Assembly: GCA_018389105.1 (NCBI GenBank)
Contig: JACATO010001745.1
Span: 62,001 to 126,000, forward strand
Source: Nautilus pompilius
Lineage: Eukaryota > Mollusca > Cephalopoda > Nautilida > Nautilidae
Direction: 5' to 3'
Length of the DNA: 64,000 nucleotides
The first letter of the stretch is position 1. Every line of letters begins with the position of its first letter. Below are positions 1-11,565 of this stretch, piece after piece. Made by a program: the position numbers and the translations under genes. The notes under the pieces were generated by a model. The model had not been told where the DNA came from. It worked only from the letters and a program-made list of their open reading frames with translations, and did no database searches.

Positions 1-890
1 CCATTTCTGGGGTTGCGCTGGAGAACTAGAAAGGAGTGGACCGGACGTGACGGCCTGGCCAGCACACGGACCGCACAGGAACATCACCGAGCCCACAGGG
101 GCGAGGTGGAACCAGCAACAATAAAGCGGCAAACAGTGTGAAAGATAATAGAACAATATTCCAGTCAGGTACAGGTGAAATCTGGACCGGAACATGGGCG
201 AAGAAGTTGAATCAATTGTAGTGTAGCAAGAGGTGAGAATATTAATGCACAGCACTTATTAAATATAAAAGTCGTCCACGTATTAGCCTTTCTACCATTA
301 TTCTCAGTGATGCGGTTCTTGCTGATTCTGCAAAGAATATCGATCAGGGTACTTCCGTAATCAATAGTCCCGTCTCCCTTTACAACAAACCTCACCTTCA
401 GCCCGGTCCCTACATTGTGCACAGTCTCCCTATAAGCTAAGTGTGGATTTTTGCTTGGTGGATAACGTGACCTCATCACGGTACATCAGAGAATTAACTT
501 CATAGAAGACCATGACGATACAGGTGTGCTAGACTGACATGAAATAAATGCAGAAGGGGCAGCTTTTATGGAAAGTTTTCGAATAAACGAGGTCTAAGGT
601 TCAAAGGAATTAATTTATAATTTGTAACTTTTACATGTCCAGGGTGCAAGGGGTTGGTACACAACCTACGTCACGGACGACAGAGGCTGCCCCTTTAGTA
701 ATGAACGATATTTCCTTATTCACTCTCCGATGGGCAGGTGTCCCAGACGTCGATGAGCGGACTCCTGAAGACATCGCAGGAGGTCCCTTCACAGTCGAGC
801 CAGCGGCTGAGGTTGGCGGTCCCCATGAGGGCCCCGTAAATGTCGATGCCTGTTTCGCTTTTAGCGGAAAACATCAAAACCAGGTGTCGT
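1..890. repeat. Left arm of inverted duplication (partner 28850-29737)
   Basis: Positions 1-890 are the reverse complement of 28850-29737 (coordinates sum to about 29738), with near identity over the outer 600 bases and more differences near the exon 2 end. The arm holds exon 2 and part of the following intron. It probably extends beyond the left edge. Confidence 0.85.
724..890 (-). pseudogene. Copy A exon 2 relic
   Basis: On the minus strand the acceptor TTTTTATCCTCAG is kept. Single bases are missing in the T run before LMF and in the W-D-T-L-P part, and one G is missing at the donor, so no single frame runs through. Otherwise nearly identical to copy D exon 2. Confidence 0.72.
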
Positions 891-892
891 CT

Positions 893-2900
893 GAGGATAA
901 AAACAACAACAACAACAAACAAACAAACAAACAAAGGGTCAGGCACGCGAGGTACAATAAGCATACCAATGAGAGAAAATCTACCTTTACCCCATCCTTA
1001 GAGGGACCGGTCGGCGCCATGCGAGCCGGATCTTCCAGATCTCTATGGTTGCTGTTAGTAAAGAGGCAGGTAAAGATACATTCCCGTCTACTATAATAAC
1101 TGGAGGAGAATTAAGAAGCAACATTCGATCGCCTCTGCTTCTCATTACGTCGTATAGCGGTAGGATAGGTGAGGCGTGGTCCACGACGCGAGCTCTTCTA
1201 TCCTCAGAGCGGGAGACATTAAAGCAACACCATCCGTCCCGAGTGGGTTAACAGCTGGCTCAATAACCGCCGGCGATCAGTTCTCTGGTTTGGGCAGCCA
1301 GCAGACATTCGGCTCGTAATGAATGGGAGTAGAGATCTAGGCGAGGGTTCGAAACCATACCGGGCTCCGAGGTGTCCAAATATATTTATATATATATAAA
1401 AGTTTCAGCAAATCTTAACATCTCCAATAAAGCAGAGTATAACGTTTTAGATCTACGTTAAATTAAAATCGATGGTAGACACTGGACCAGCAGGTATAAC
1501 GTTAGCAAGAACGTTAATTAGCTTTAACCCTTTTGGCTCTTGAAATACAGGAACAATAATTTCTACCCGATTCAAAGTTTCGAGACAGGAATGGTTTCGT
1601 CATATTTCGAATGCTCGACTTAACCTTCCACAAAAGCGCAAAAGAAACCGGATATTTAGAAACGGTCAGTGAATCGCTCATGTGCTTGTTAATGGACATT
1701 TGTGAAGTTATTGATTAGGCAAAAAGATAGGAATCCTAATCTACCGTTCCCAGTGGATTGGGCGAGATTAAACAAACTGCAAGCATGTTTGCGGCAATAG
1801 AAATAAATAAATAATTAAATGGATTCCGGATTATGATGAGTCGGTGGAAATGGGGACGAGGGAACACGTGGAGAACTGGCTCGTATAATAAATGGTTAGT
1901 TCCTCGGCGCCTTCACGCGTCCGTGTCGATCTGCTCTTATATCGTTAGCCACTCCACCCCTGGCTTGACATCTATAGGAACCGCTATCAAGTTAGCTGAA
2001 TACGTAAAAACACATAAAGATATCGCTTTACACATCATATAAAATATTAAAGTATTAATTAAATCATGTCATGCAATGGCTTTTGTAAGTAAAATATTAT
2101 TTTTCAAAAATAAATGGTTGAACTTTTTGTAAATAATCGGAAAGCTGCTACAGAATCTTCTAGTTTAAACTCATAAAACGGAAACGTGAAAGTTAATGAC
2201 TAGAGATTTAGTCTCAGATAAGCATAGATTATATATATATATATTTGTATTAATTTTAATGATGGGGTTAGTAAAATATGTGGACAATTTAGTAAAAGAA
2301 ATACATTTATCCTTTAAAAAATGAGATTGTAGAAGAAATTGCATCGTTAGCTTAGTAGGATTATGACCTTTAATAAAAATACTAAAACTAATAGTAGTTC
2401 CTATACTATAAACATGGCTGATATTTTATCAAATCCACTAAGATTTTCCATGAGTACTTATTCGTTGAGTTACTTGTTTAGACGAAAGATTTACAATAGC
2501 ATTCCCTTAAATGAAATAAATATTTACATTTATATTTGAAGCATACCTGGAATTGTAGACAGAATACATAGTGCAAAATCAATGGCTTTCAGACAGTAAT
2601 AGATATTAAAGGACGATAACCCTGGACAACGAAATGAAACGTTTTGTCTGCCACCGAGCAAAATGTTGGCGATCTTAGCTAATTTTAGGGTGGTGATTTC
2701 AAATACGCAGTCAAAATTTGGCCAGGACGTCAGGTTTTTGAGATATGCATAAGAAGGAATTTCACCACTAACGCTATATTATGACGTATGTTTTATGAAC
2801 CATATAAAGCTTGGACAACAATTGCCATGGCCAGACAACAGATGCATGAGAAAGACTGATAAAAGCAGTATGGAAGATATGGGATGCATTTAACTTACAT
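893..2900. other. Gene-less stretch in proposed intron 1 of copy A
   Basis: Apart from the possible tRNA-like repeat near 1300 and short TA runs, nothing is recognised. The sequence becomes AT-rich after 2040. Confidence 0.5.
1292..1362 (+). repeat. Possible tRNA-like repeat
   Basis: CATTCGGCTCGTAATGAATG forms a good anticodon-like hairpin and GAGGGTTCGAAACC is a good box B, but the 5' half is not convincing. Confidence 0.3.
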
Positions 2901-2920
2901 AGTAGGTACATTCCAAATGT

Positions 2921-3850
2921 TCAAAAATGTTTCAGACGCCTGTTCTTGCGCTTATGTGAGGTATCAGTCTCCCTTTGGAAGAACCAACAGTAATCACACA
3001 TCATGCTGGGTTTTAATTTGCCCTGATATCTACTTTGCATCACCTTTATGTCTTGGTGGAACCTTTCACCATGCTCAGCACTGACAACCCCTAGATTGGT
3101 TGGAAAAAAATCAAGATGCAAATGCAGAACACGCATCTTTAGAGACATCCTGGCACCCATTCGCTGATACGCCATTAGCATGTTTACCACATACTCAGCA
3201 TAGTGCTTAGCTCTATATTTGCCAAGAAAGTTCTGTACAACTAAAATAGATGCTTCCCATGCTGCAGACATCAGTGGGTTCAGCTTATTTTTGAAACCGT
3301 CATCACGCATCAGTTCTCGAATTTCGGGCCCCACAAAAATTCCTTTGAGTTTAGCTTCACTTTTGTCAGCACCAAACTTCTCTCTCAGTTACTTGAAGCC
3401 TTCACTGTCTTTATTCATGACTTTGACAAAGTTTTTCATAAGGCCGAGTTTCATATGAAGTGGCGGAAGGTAGACATTTTGAGGGTCTACCAATGGCATA
3501 TGTAACATACTGTACCTGCCAACTACAGGTTCCTGTCACTGAGGCCAGTCTTTTTGAGTGTAATGGTTGGCATCATCACGGCTGTTCCAAAGACACAAGA
3601 AACACACGTGTTTTGTGTACCCTAGCTGCAATCCGAGGAGGAGAGGAATAACTTTGAGATCACCACAAGTTTTCCATTTATGATCCAAATAACTCGTCCC
3701 TTTCAAAAGGAGTTCCACCGACTCGTTTCAGGCCAACTGCATGACCTATAGGAACCGAAACCTTTTGGTTACCATGATGTAACAGCACAGCTTTAAGGCT
3801 TAGTTTGCTACAGTCTATGAATAACCTCCATTCACCAGTCACGTGCCATA
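2921..3850 (-). mobile_element. Decayed copy of a multi-copy invertebrate element ORF
   Basis: Read on the minus strand, this encodes GEWRLFID, SKLSLKAVLLHHGN, then DLKVIPLLLGLQLGYTK, GPEIRELMRDDGF, LDFFPTNLG, EHGERFHQDI and MMCDYCWFFQRET. I recognise this from memory as a protein present in very many copies in arthropod and other invertebrate genomes, probably carried by a mobile element. From about 3725 to 2921 one frame holds throughout, broken only by TGA (3538-3536) and TAA (3391-3389). A one-base slip near 3730 separates the upstream part. The N-terminal part is missing or too diverged. Not functional as it stands. Confidence 0.65.
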
Positions 3851-5170
3851 ACTAAAAAACGTGACGTCCAAGAGCAAAACGGTTTTCGGATTTGACATCA
3901 GCGTGCGAAATTCTACAAAGTGAGAATGATGGTGTTCCGGTGGCAGAATCATTGTTTTCCCGTGTAATTTACTACGTCTCAACACAGATATGGAATTTAT
4001 ATGTATAGCACGATAAAAATGGTAAAAAACTAATCTGTTGACGAAGAAAACAAGATTAAGCGCAGAAAATCCAATAGATAATAATGGTTACAGGCGTTGG
4101 AGAACAGAGAGATAGCAAAATAGATGAAGGGAGACGTCAGGGCCCACATTGATTAACCAAACCCAGAAGTGTATAGACGATGCAACAAATACTTCTCTAA
4201 AAAACGACGGATGAGATCTTATTACTGTATATGGCCCCCAGTTCATTAGTTATCGCTACTTTGAAGTGCAATTCATGTTGGTAAACTATTAAATAATAAC
4301 GAAAGCACGAGTGCACGTGGTAAAACTGGCAGTCAAAAAACTTCGAATTCTTGTAAAATTTATATTGATTATCCCATCGATATTCACCCAGACGCTCTGA
4401 CATCCAGCCGCGACGCTAATAACTTAAGTTAAACTATGGTGAATATTTAAAAGACAGCATTTCGAAACAAAAGCACATTTTATAAAAGCAACCGCCATTT
4501 CCATCAAAGTCCGACTAAATCCATAATGCCGACGGCTTTGAAACAGTATTACGTATGCAAATTAGTGTGGTAGGGGTTTGGTCTGGGGGCAAGTGTATCT
4601 TACAGGAAAAACCTGTCTCTGGCGGGTTCGAGCTGTCTGGTGCCATGCTGTTGAGGTAACCAAGCTAGATTTGAATCCCATACCAGGGTGTAATCGCTTT
4701 TTTGTCGTTGTTGTTGGAGGCCCCCTGACACTAATAGGCCAAGTCTTTGTGTGTGTGTGTGTGTGGTGTGTGGGTGTGTGTGTGTGTGTACGTGTGCGTG
4801 TGTGTTCAAATTTTAGCACCAGTGTTTGCTCGCTTCGATCGGTTGGCTTCGCTACTGGTAACTGCATGAACTGTTCAACTCCATCGATATCATAACCAGC
4901 ATCGCAGCGGCAACTGTTTTGTCTGATAGCTTATGAACCGACCCGATAAACAGCTCGGCGCTTCTGCGGGCGGGACGGCGTCCTCACAGCTAATCGTTAC
5001 GGGGAATAATGCGCTCCCGAGTCGGCGAGTCGGCGGAGGGAGAGGACCCGGGAGGGGAGCTAACCCTGCCGAGAAACTTCGAGCGGGCGCGTCAAGATCC
5101 TTTGATTACCGCCTGTTGGGTCGGAAACGTGTTTTTTTTTTTACATTTAATCCCCTTTATTTCTTTGTTG
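3851..5170. other. Gene-less stretch before the 66-bp array
   Basis: Contains a GT tract and a box B-like GATTTGAATCCCAT near 4668, but no gene or complete element was recognised. Confidence 0.5.
4748..4806. repeat. GT-rich tract
   Basis: Imperfect GT dinucleotide run inside a stretch without genes. Confidence 0.9.
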
Positions 5171-6290
5171 GGTGTAAGTACTTCGGAATATGCCCTTTCA
5201 CGGCGGAACCTTAGCAACTAGAGACCCCTAATTTTAGGTGTAAGTACTTCGGAATATGCCCTTTCACGGCGGAACCTTAGCATCTAGAGACCCCTAATTT
5301 TAGGTGTAAGTACTTCGGAATATGCCCTTTCACGGCGGAACCTTAGCAACTAGAGACCCCTAATTTTGGGTGTAAGTACTTCGGAATATACCCTTTCACG
5401 GCGGAACCTTAGCAACTAGAGACCCCTAATTTTATGTGTAAGTACTTCGGAATCTATCCTTTCACGGCGGAACCTTAGCACCTAGAGACCCCTAATTTTA
5501 GGTGTAAGTACTTCGGAATCTACCCTTTCACGGCGTAACCTTAGCACCTAGAGACCCCTAATTTTTGGTGTAATTATTTCGGAATCTACCCTTTCACGGT
5601 GGAACCTTAGCAACTAGAGACCCATAATTTTAGGTGTAAGTACTTCGGAATCTACCCTTTCACGGCAGAACCTTAGCACCTAGAGACCCCTAATTTTATG
5701 TGTAAGTACTTCGGAATCTACCCTTTCACGGCGGAACCTTAGCACCTAGAGACCCCTAATTTTAGGTGTAAGTACTTCGGAATCTACCCTTTCACGGCGG
5801 AACCTTAGCACCTAGAGACCCCTAATTTTTGGTGTAATTATTTCGGAATCTACCCTTTCACGGCAGAACCTTAGCACCTAGAGACCCCTAATTTTATGTG
5901 TAAGTACTTCTGAATCTACCCTTTCACGGCGGAACCTTAGCACCTAGAGACCCCTAATTTTTGGTGTAATTATTTCGGAATCTACCCTTTCACGGCAGAA
6001 CCTTAGCAACTAGAGACCCATAATTTTAGGTGTAAGTACTTCGGAATCTACCCTTTCACGGCAGAACCTTAGCACCTAGAGACCCATAATTTTATGTGTA
6101 AGTACTTCGGAATCTACCCTTTCACGGCGGAATCTTAGCACCTAGAGACCCCTAATTTTATGTGTAAGTACTTCGGAATCTACCCTTTCACGGCGGAACC
6201 TTAGCAACTAGAGACCCATAATTTTTGGTGTAAGTACTTCGGAATCTACCCTTTCACGGCGGAACCTTAGCAACTAGAAGAGGCTCCTGT
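5171..6290. repeat. 66-bp minisatellite, about 17 units
   Basis: Unit begins GGTGTAAGTACTTCGGAAT and ends CTAGAGACCCCTAATTTTA. Units differ at a few fixed positions (ATATGC or CTACCC; GCAAC or GCACC; TTAGG, TTTGG or TTATG), and these variants occur in runs, suggesting higher-order amplification. It lies in the proposed intron 1 of copy A. Confidence 0.95.
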
Positions 6291-6500
6291 TTTTTTTGGG
6301 TGTACGTACTTCAGAATCTGGGGAAGGTTTTAAGCTACTGCACCTTGATCTGGGCACCCCAGCTAGTAATATATTATATATAAGGGAAGCAACAAGTTCA
6401 AAATAGCATTCAACATACGTTAAACTCACCGCGCACCGCTCGATAGCTGGGCGGAATGACCAACTAGCCATCTAAAATAAAAGGGAATGTTCATTCATAC

Positions 6501-6819
6501 CTTGGTACACGGCGTAAAAGAGACTGTCGCCTTCTTGCCTCTGAAGCTGGACAGAGTCATCTCCGTCGTTGGTGAGTCGGCACCTGTTCCGGGAGCCGTA
6601 CGCAAACACGCTGCACCTGGAGTTTTCCAAACAGTCTTTGCCGCATCCGACTCTGCTTGCACCCGTCGACTTGTATTTTCCCGGATGATTCGCGATTATC
6701 CCGAATCCCGAATCCCTGATTTGCCTGAACCTCTGGGTCTTGATCTTGCCCCTTTCCGACGCCCATAGCGCGGCGTCGAAAGCGATTAGAAGCAAGGTGA
6801 AGTTTCTGAAATATCCCAT
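6501..6819 (-). CDS. Copy A exon 1: signal peptide and divergent PAN/apple fold
   Basis: The exon begins MGYFRNFTLLLIAFDAALWA, a signal peptide, and has a PAN core with VGCGKDC, SRCSVFAYGS and NRCRL, ending SLFYAVYQ before GTATGA in phase 1. At 319 nt it matches the family (313-316). The frame is open upstream for 48 more residues, but the chosen ATG places the signal peptide at the N terminus. No internal damage was seen. Confidence 0.72.
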
Positions 6820-6963
6820 GTCTTCTCGATCGGCTCCAGCGAACTCCGCGGCCTCCCAGCAGATCAGTCGATAATCTGCTCCACGTTGATTGTCGCGGGT
6901 GCGGTGGACTTCGAGGACTGGCGGCTCCGCCAGGATGAACTCGACAGTAGAGTTTCTAAACAC

Positions 6964-6975
6964 GTGCCCGTCCTG

Positions 6976-7007
<32 letters not shown>

Positions 7008-8559
7008 CCGGAGAACGTGATCCTCCTCTGGGTATTGGCGCTACAGCTTAACTTAAAGCTAGAAATAGCGTTTGATTATTTACTGTGTGTCGTTACTTTA
7101 ATAACCAGGGGAGGAATCCAACTCTGTCCTGTTACTGGGTGATGCACCTCTGAGGTTACTTGAGGCCCTGGGGATATCGGAGGGGAGGCGGGCGTGTGCC
7201 GATAGATCTGGCTTCGATCGTCGGCTAGCTCAGTACAAAGGGGCATGTCAGTTGCAGATGGTCAGCGGACTTTTCTTAAACGCGAGAAATAAAGCTGTCG
7301 GTGCTGTCAGTCGCATTACTTCGCAAACACTACCGATTGAAAACACATCGCTAATTGACACCGGACCACGTGACATCAGGAACCAATCCATCAACATTCG
7401 TCTCGGGTTTTCTCAAGTTCATGATTAGGGGAGACATCTCCATCCCTCCCTCCGCGCTGACCAAAGTTCCATTTGTCATATTCGGTCTGAAGATTCGTGT
7501 TTTTCTGCCCTGATCCCCGCTGAGGGGGCCGACTTATCGCCTAACCTACGCTCTTCTACCGGACCCAGTTTCAAAACCTTTTTGTTGCTGCTGCTGTTGT
7601 TTATCTCCGACTTTCCTCGCCAACGTCGGGGACACCTGGCCGGCTTTCCTTCCGCATTATTTGTCCGCCCCACTTCTCGCACCCACCCACCCCCGTTATC
7701 GGAGTAGGCCAGCGCGGACGGCTGACTGGTCCGGGACGAAGTAAACCGCCCAAGATCCGGGAATGTTCGAAAACGCCAAGCTACATATTTGCCTGCCCTT
7801 GGTTCGCCCGCTGAAAAATAGGCGGCTTCTTCTGCGCAGACTGTCGCATTGTTTCGACGGGTAACGAGCACTCACCTGTTTTCCGGCTAGCCTAACCCTA
7901 ACCCTTCAGCGCTAGGACCAGCCCTCTCCTCTTCTTCCGCGGGTGTAATGCTACCGAACGTCTTCCCTCATGGCACCGCCCCACTTCAATGACGGGAGGC
8001 GACCACTGTTGCCTTCTTGGTGAAGTGTCTCCCCCCCCCACATAGTATTGCCAAGGGAAGGGGGCTGATTCGGGCTGCTACCTAGGCAGCTCCCCAGCAG
8101 TCTTTGAGAACGGGCCTTGGGGAGTCGGCTTTCTTCCACCCACTTAGCCATCCCGCCCCCCTCAGGAAGGAGCTGGCTACCCCCCCCGGCTACATCAAAT
8201 CTTACACGTTATACTCAAAAGTGTAGGATGCGCCTTACTTATAAACAGCTACCGCAGCCGAACGCGGAACCTATCTAACAACACCATAGACATTCACGAC
8301 TCTAAACCGCAGATAAAATCTTTCTGGTGGTTAACAAGAAACGTCTTGTGAAACCGCACACACAAAAAAAAATACAACAGAAAAACGTTTTTAAAAGTTT
8401 TATAAACTCGGTGGGTTATCTCCCCCTTGACACGTTTACACTCAAGTGTTGTCAACATGAATATTCCCTCTATATTGTAAAGGCTTGAGGTGCTGCAAAT
8501 GTAAATATGGTAATTAGGTACCTCCGGGTTTTAATACGACTATTTTGTGTGATTTGTAT
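6964..8559. other. Gene-less stretch between divergent copies A and B
   Basis: Holds the GT microsatellite and GC-richer sequence at 7450-8200. A copy B exon 1 was expected here but not found. Short C runs are present; no promoter can be assigned. Confidence 0.45.
6979..7007. repeat. GT microsatellite
   Basis: Uninterrupted GT run about 160 bp upstream of copy A exon 1. Confidence 0.95.
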
Positions 8560-8726
8560 GTAATGTATTGTTCTGGTACCGCGAGAAGTGAAACTGGCAT
8601 CGACATGTACGGGTCCTTCATGGGAGCGCCGACTTCAGCCCCTGGATCGACTGTGGCCGGACCTCCTGCGATGCCGTCTTCAGGAGTCCGCTCATCGACA
8701 TCCGGGACACTCTGCCCATCGGAGAG
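8560..8726 (+). pseudogene. Copy B exon 2 relic
   Basis: Recognisable as exon 2 by SETGIDMYGSFMG, after which one base is missing and the homology moves to another frame (SPWIDC, SCDAVF, RDTLPIGE) before the conserved GTGAAT donor. It carries the same extra GCC codon as copy E. The 5' end is too decayed to show an acceptor. No exon 1 was found between 6.9 and 8.5 kb. Confidence 0.68.
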
Positions 8727-8861
8727 GTGAATAAGGAAATATCATCCGTTATGAAGGGGGAGGTTCATAGACAGTGACGTCAGTTGTGAACAGAACTGTA
8801 TCAGAGCTGGACATTCAAAAGAAAAATATTAGAGTGCATGAGTAAGCAGATCTTCGTTTTT

Positions 8862-8893
8862 AATAATAATAATATAATAATAATAATAATAAT

Positions 8894-8925
<32 letters not shown>

Positions 8926-8990
8926 TAATAATATAATAATAATAATAATAAAATATAATAATAATAATAATAATAATAATAAAATAATTC
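8862..8990. repeat. AAT microsatellite
   Basis: Interrupted AAT/ATA run between copy B exon 2 and exon 3 relics. Confidence 0.95.
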
Positions 8991-9065
8991 ATGGCAACGA
9001 TCCATGTGAAGGTCAATGCGACCAGCTGGTGAAGGAAGGTAGAATGTCTAACCGAGCTGGAACCT

Positions 9066-9131
9066 GTCGGGAATAGAATTTAGGCGCCCAACTTTCTCAT
9101 CAATGTGATACACTAACCACCTGGCCAACAG
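9066..9131 (-). repeat. tRNA-like head of a probable SINE
   Basis: On the minus strand, TGGCCAGGTGGTTAGTG looks like a polymerase III box A and AAATTCTATTCCCGAC like a degraded box B about 50 bp later. It sits just past an AAT repeat. Confidence 0.45.
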
Positions 9132-9911
9132 CCACCACTTTGCTCGTGCGTATCACACTTTCGTCAAAATTATTTGAGAGACATCTGAATCAGCGCCACC
9201 ATCTTATAGAATTACTTTTCTTGAGTATTCTAATTGTTTCAGTCCTTCAGCAGACAGTACTCCACTTCAGTTTATAGATGGCCGAGCAGGTTCTCGGAGA
9301 CGAGCTGGAAAGCGACATCTTTTGGGAAGGGAATCGAGACGGTCGGTCTCGTGCCTGTCCCGCCCTGGCCGTCTTTCTTAGGTCTCTGCATGTTATCTAC
9401 CAAGCATCCGGCAGTGATTCAACAGCGGACCCCCCCCCGAATGATCGACGAACCCTGTTCTAAAACAGCAGGGCAGAGATATTCCACCGGTGACCGACAA
9501 AGCTCCGATATCTATCATCTGTCACGGTTTCATCTTCTATTCTTTATATATATATTACGTCATCCGTTAGAAACTAAAGAGGAAGTGGACACCTGTCTGT
9601 CAGTTTATCGAGTCTCCCGCTAAGCCAGTCGCTTTGCCGGCCTACGGAGCTTCTCTCCTCTCTGCCACCGTGAAGGAAATGACGATTTCTTTGGCCGATT
9701 CTGCTCCATTGTTGCAGATTTAACCGTAGCGCCACATAGCGGGTTGATCGTCAACTAAGCAGTTAGACTGTAGTAATTGCTGTGCTGTTTTAAGTCACGT
9801 GTTATTACGAGCTCCCATTCACAGCGGCAGAATAGGGGTTAGAGCGAGGACCCAGCGGCATGGCAAGTTGACTGAATTTGCGAATATCTCTTTCGTTTTG
9901 TCCGCTAAAAA

Positions 9912-9917
9912 CTATTA

Positions 9918-9957
<40 letters not shown>

Positions 9958-9985
9958 GATTATTATATATTATTATTATTATTAG

Positions 9986-10022
<37 letters not shown>

Positions 10023-10076
10023 ATTATTACTTATTAATTATTATTATATATTAGTATATTATTATTATTATTATGA
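9912..10076. repeat. TTA microsatellite at the copy B exon 3 acceptor
   Basis: Interrupted TTA run ending a few bases before the exon 3 relic acceptor. The same arrangement is seen in copy E. Confidence 0.95.
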
Positions 10077-10093
10077 TTATTTTTAACTTACAG

Positions 10094-10610
10094 GTAAATT
10101 GTTTTTCATGAGGATGGTAAAAATGTTCCGGAGTTGAGATTTGACTGGAGGAAACCAATGGAAAATAAAAAAACTTTTTTTTAAAGGGCAGACTACTCCG
10201 TTCTCCGTGGACGGATCTCGACGTGAACTAGACCGCCGTCCGTTTCTTTCCTAAGGGCAGACTACTCCGTTCTCCCTGGACGGATCTCGACGTGAACTAG
10301 ACCGCCGTCCGTTTCTTTCCTAAGGGCAGACTACTCCGTTCTCCCCGGACGGATCTCGACGTGAACTAGACCGCCGTCCGTTTCTTTCCTAAGGGCAGAC
10401 TACTCCGTTCTCCGTGGACGGATCTCGACGTGAACTAGACCGCCGTCCGTTTCTTTCCTAAGGGCAGACTACTCCGTTCTCCGTGGACGGATCTCGACGT
10501 GAACTAGACCGCCGTCCCGTTTCTTTCCTAAGGGCAGACTACTCCGTTCTCCGTGGACGGATCTCGACGTGAACTAGGTGAACTAGACCGCCGCCGTTTC
10601 TCTATTCGTG
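10094..10610 (+). pseudogene. Copy B exon 3 relic with internal tandem amplification
   Basis: After TTAACTTACAG the exon 3 start is recognisable but has stops. Its middle part, encoding GRLLRSPWTDLDVN, has been amplified into a 69-bp tandem array (10186 to about 10600). The exon end then follows, encoding FSIRGDN before GTACGT. The middle and end match copy E more closely than copy D. Every unit has a TAG after DVN. Confidence 0.75.
10186..10600. repeat. 69-bp minisatellite derived from exon 3, six units
   Basis: Units begin at 10186, 10255, 10324, 10393, 10462 and 10532, each starting GGGCAGACTACTCCG and, except the last, ending TTTCTTTCCTAA. The unit equals 23 codons of exon 3. The fifth has one inserted base and the last a short duplication (GTGAACTAG). 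Confidence 0.95.
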
Positions 10611-11478
10611 GTGATAATACGTACGTATAAAATCTGGCCTCGAATACAAACGTTAATTATGCCAAACCTTTGCATTATGGTAGCTGCTGAAATAATCCGT
10701 CTAGTTTTTTCAAATAATAATTCCTGAAAATACGGGCTCGTCCATTAAACGTTGTGTTTCCCTGGCGACATCGCAGGTGAAACCTGCGCAACCGAAAATA
10801 AAATCTATCGAAATGAATAGGAAATTAAATGCTGATGGCTTTAATTGAATATTTTCTTTACTTCGTTAGAATATTGGGTGTGACGTGTACAGAAACAATT
10901 GACGTTACAGCAAAACCATTAGAGAGGGGGAGACAACTCGTACCTTTTTTTTTATTTAAAGAAGACAATCGACAAGTCGTGCCCTGCAATAACAGATATC
11001 TCTTAGAATAAAGGGCTTCTCCGTACCGGTTTTTCGGACAGAAGAATAGCCGACAAGGCAGAAAATCGTGTGACAATTATCTTACGGGATACAACACATA
11101 TCACTGTTATAGGCGGTGTGCTAGATACCAGTTTAAATAATAGCTGACAGCACTACGAGATATTCCTCATAACAACGGCGGATGCTTTCAAAAGATGTTT
11201 AATAAGTGTTGATGGCTTGAATCTCTTCATCTAGTGTTGGATGCAGGTAGATGGAAATGCAAAAAAATATTTTAAAATATTTAACAGATCCTTTTCATTT
11301 AAATGGATGACGTAACAGTAAACTTAACTCATCTACATGATTAAAACTTTAATGAAAGTATATTCATCTAATTATAAAGATAAATAAAGCAGAATGTTCA
11401 CCCTTTTTCCCCCTAAATTTCTTATTTTAAAAGTTAACATTATGGTTTTCAAATTATATTTTTAAAGGATTTCACCAC

Positions 11479-11565
11479 AAACATATTTCTACATCAACTC
11501 CCAACACGGGGATGCTCAGATGCTTTTGCATGGATGAGAATGATCATTAATTATGGAATGAGCAG
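11479..11565 (+). pseudogene. Copy B exon 4 relic
   Basis: An ATATTTCTACATCA stretch identical to copy D exon 4 encodes FYINSQHG; after a one-base slip the sequence continues GCSDAFAWM, matching the GC...GWM part. The rest fades out. It lies in the expected order after the copy B exon 2 and 3 relics. Confidence 0.55.

Larger units (their letters stand above)
724..6819 (-). pseudogene. Copy A: PAN/apple gene, partial, running off the left edge
   Basis: A good exon 1 (6819-6501) is followed, on the same strand and 5.6 kb downstream, by a damaged exon 2 (890-724). Exons 3-5 would lie to the left of the window. The intron between them holds a 66-bp minisatellite, a GT tract, a tRNA-like repeat and a decayed mobile element. 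Exon 2 has at least two single-base deletions relative to copy D and a damaged donor, so this copy is probably dead, or exon 2 does not belong to this exon 1. The exon 1 protein is clearly more divergent from D and E than exon 2 is from D, which suggests a mosaic. Confidence 0.5.

Noticed and set aside
5171..6290. Regular repeats considered as a CRISPR array
   Set aside because: The whole unit repeats with no unique spacers, and the window is eukaryotic.
7887..7905. CCTAACCCTAACCCT, telomere-like
   Set aside because: Only about two and a half units; too short to indicate a telomere or fusion point.
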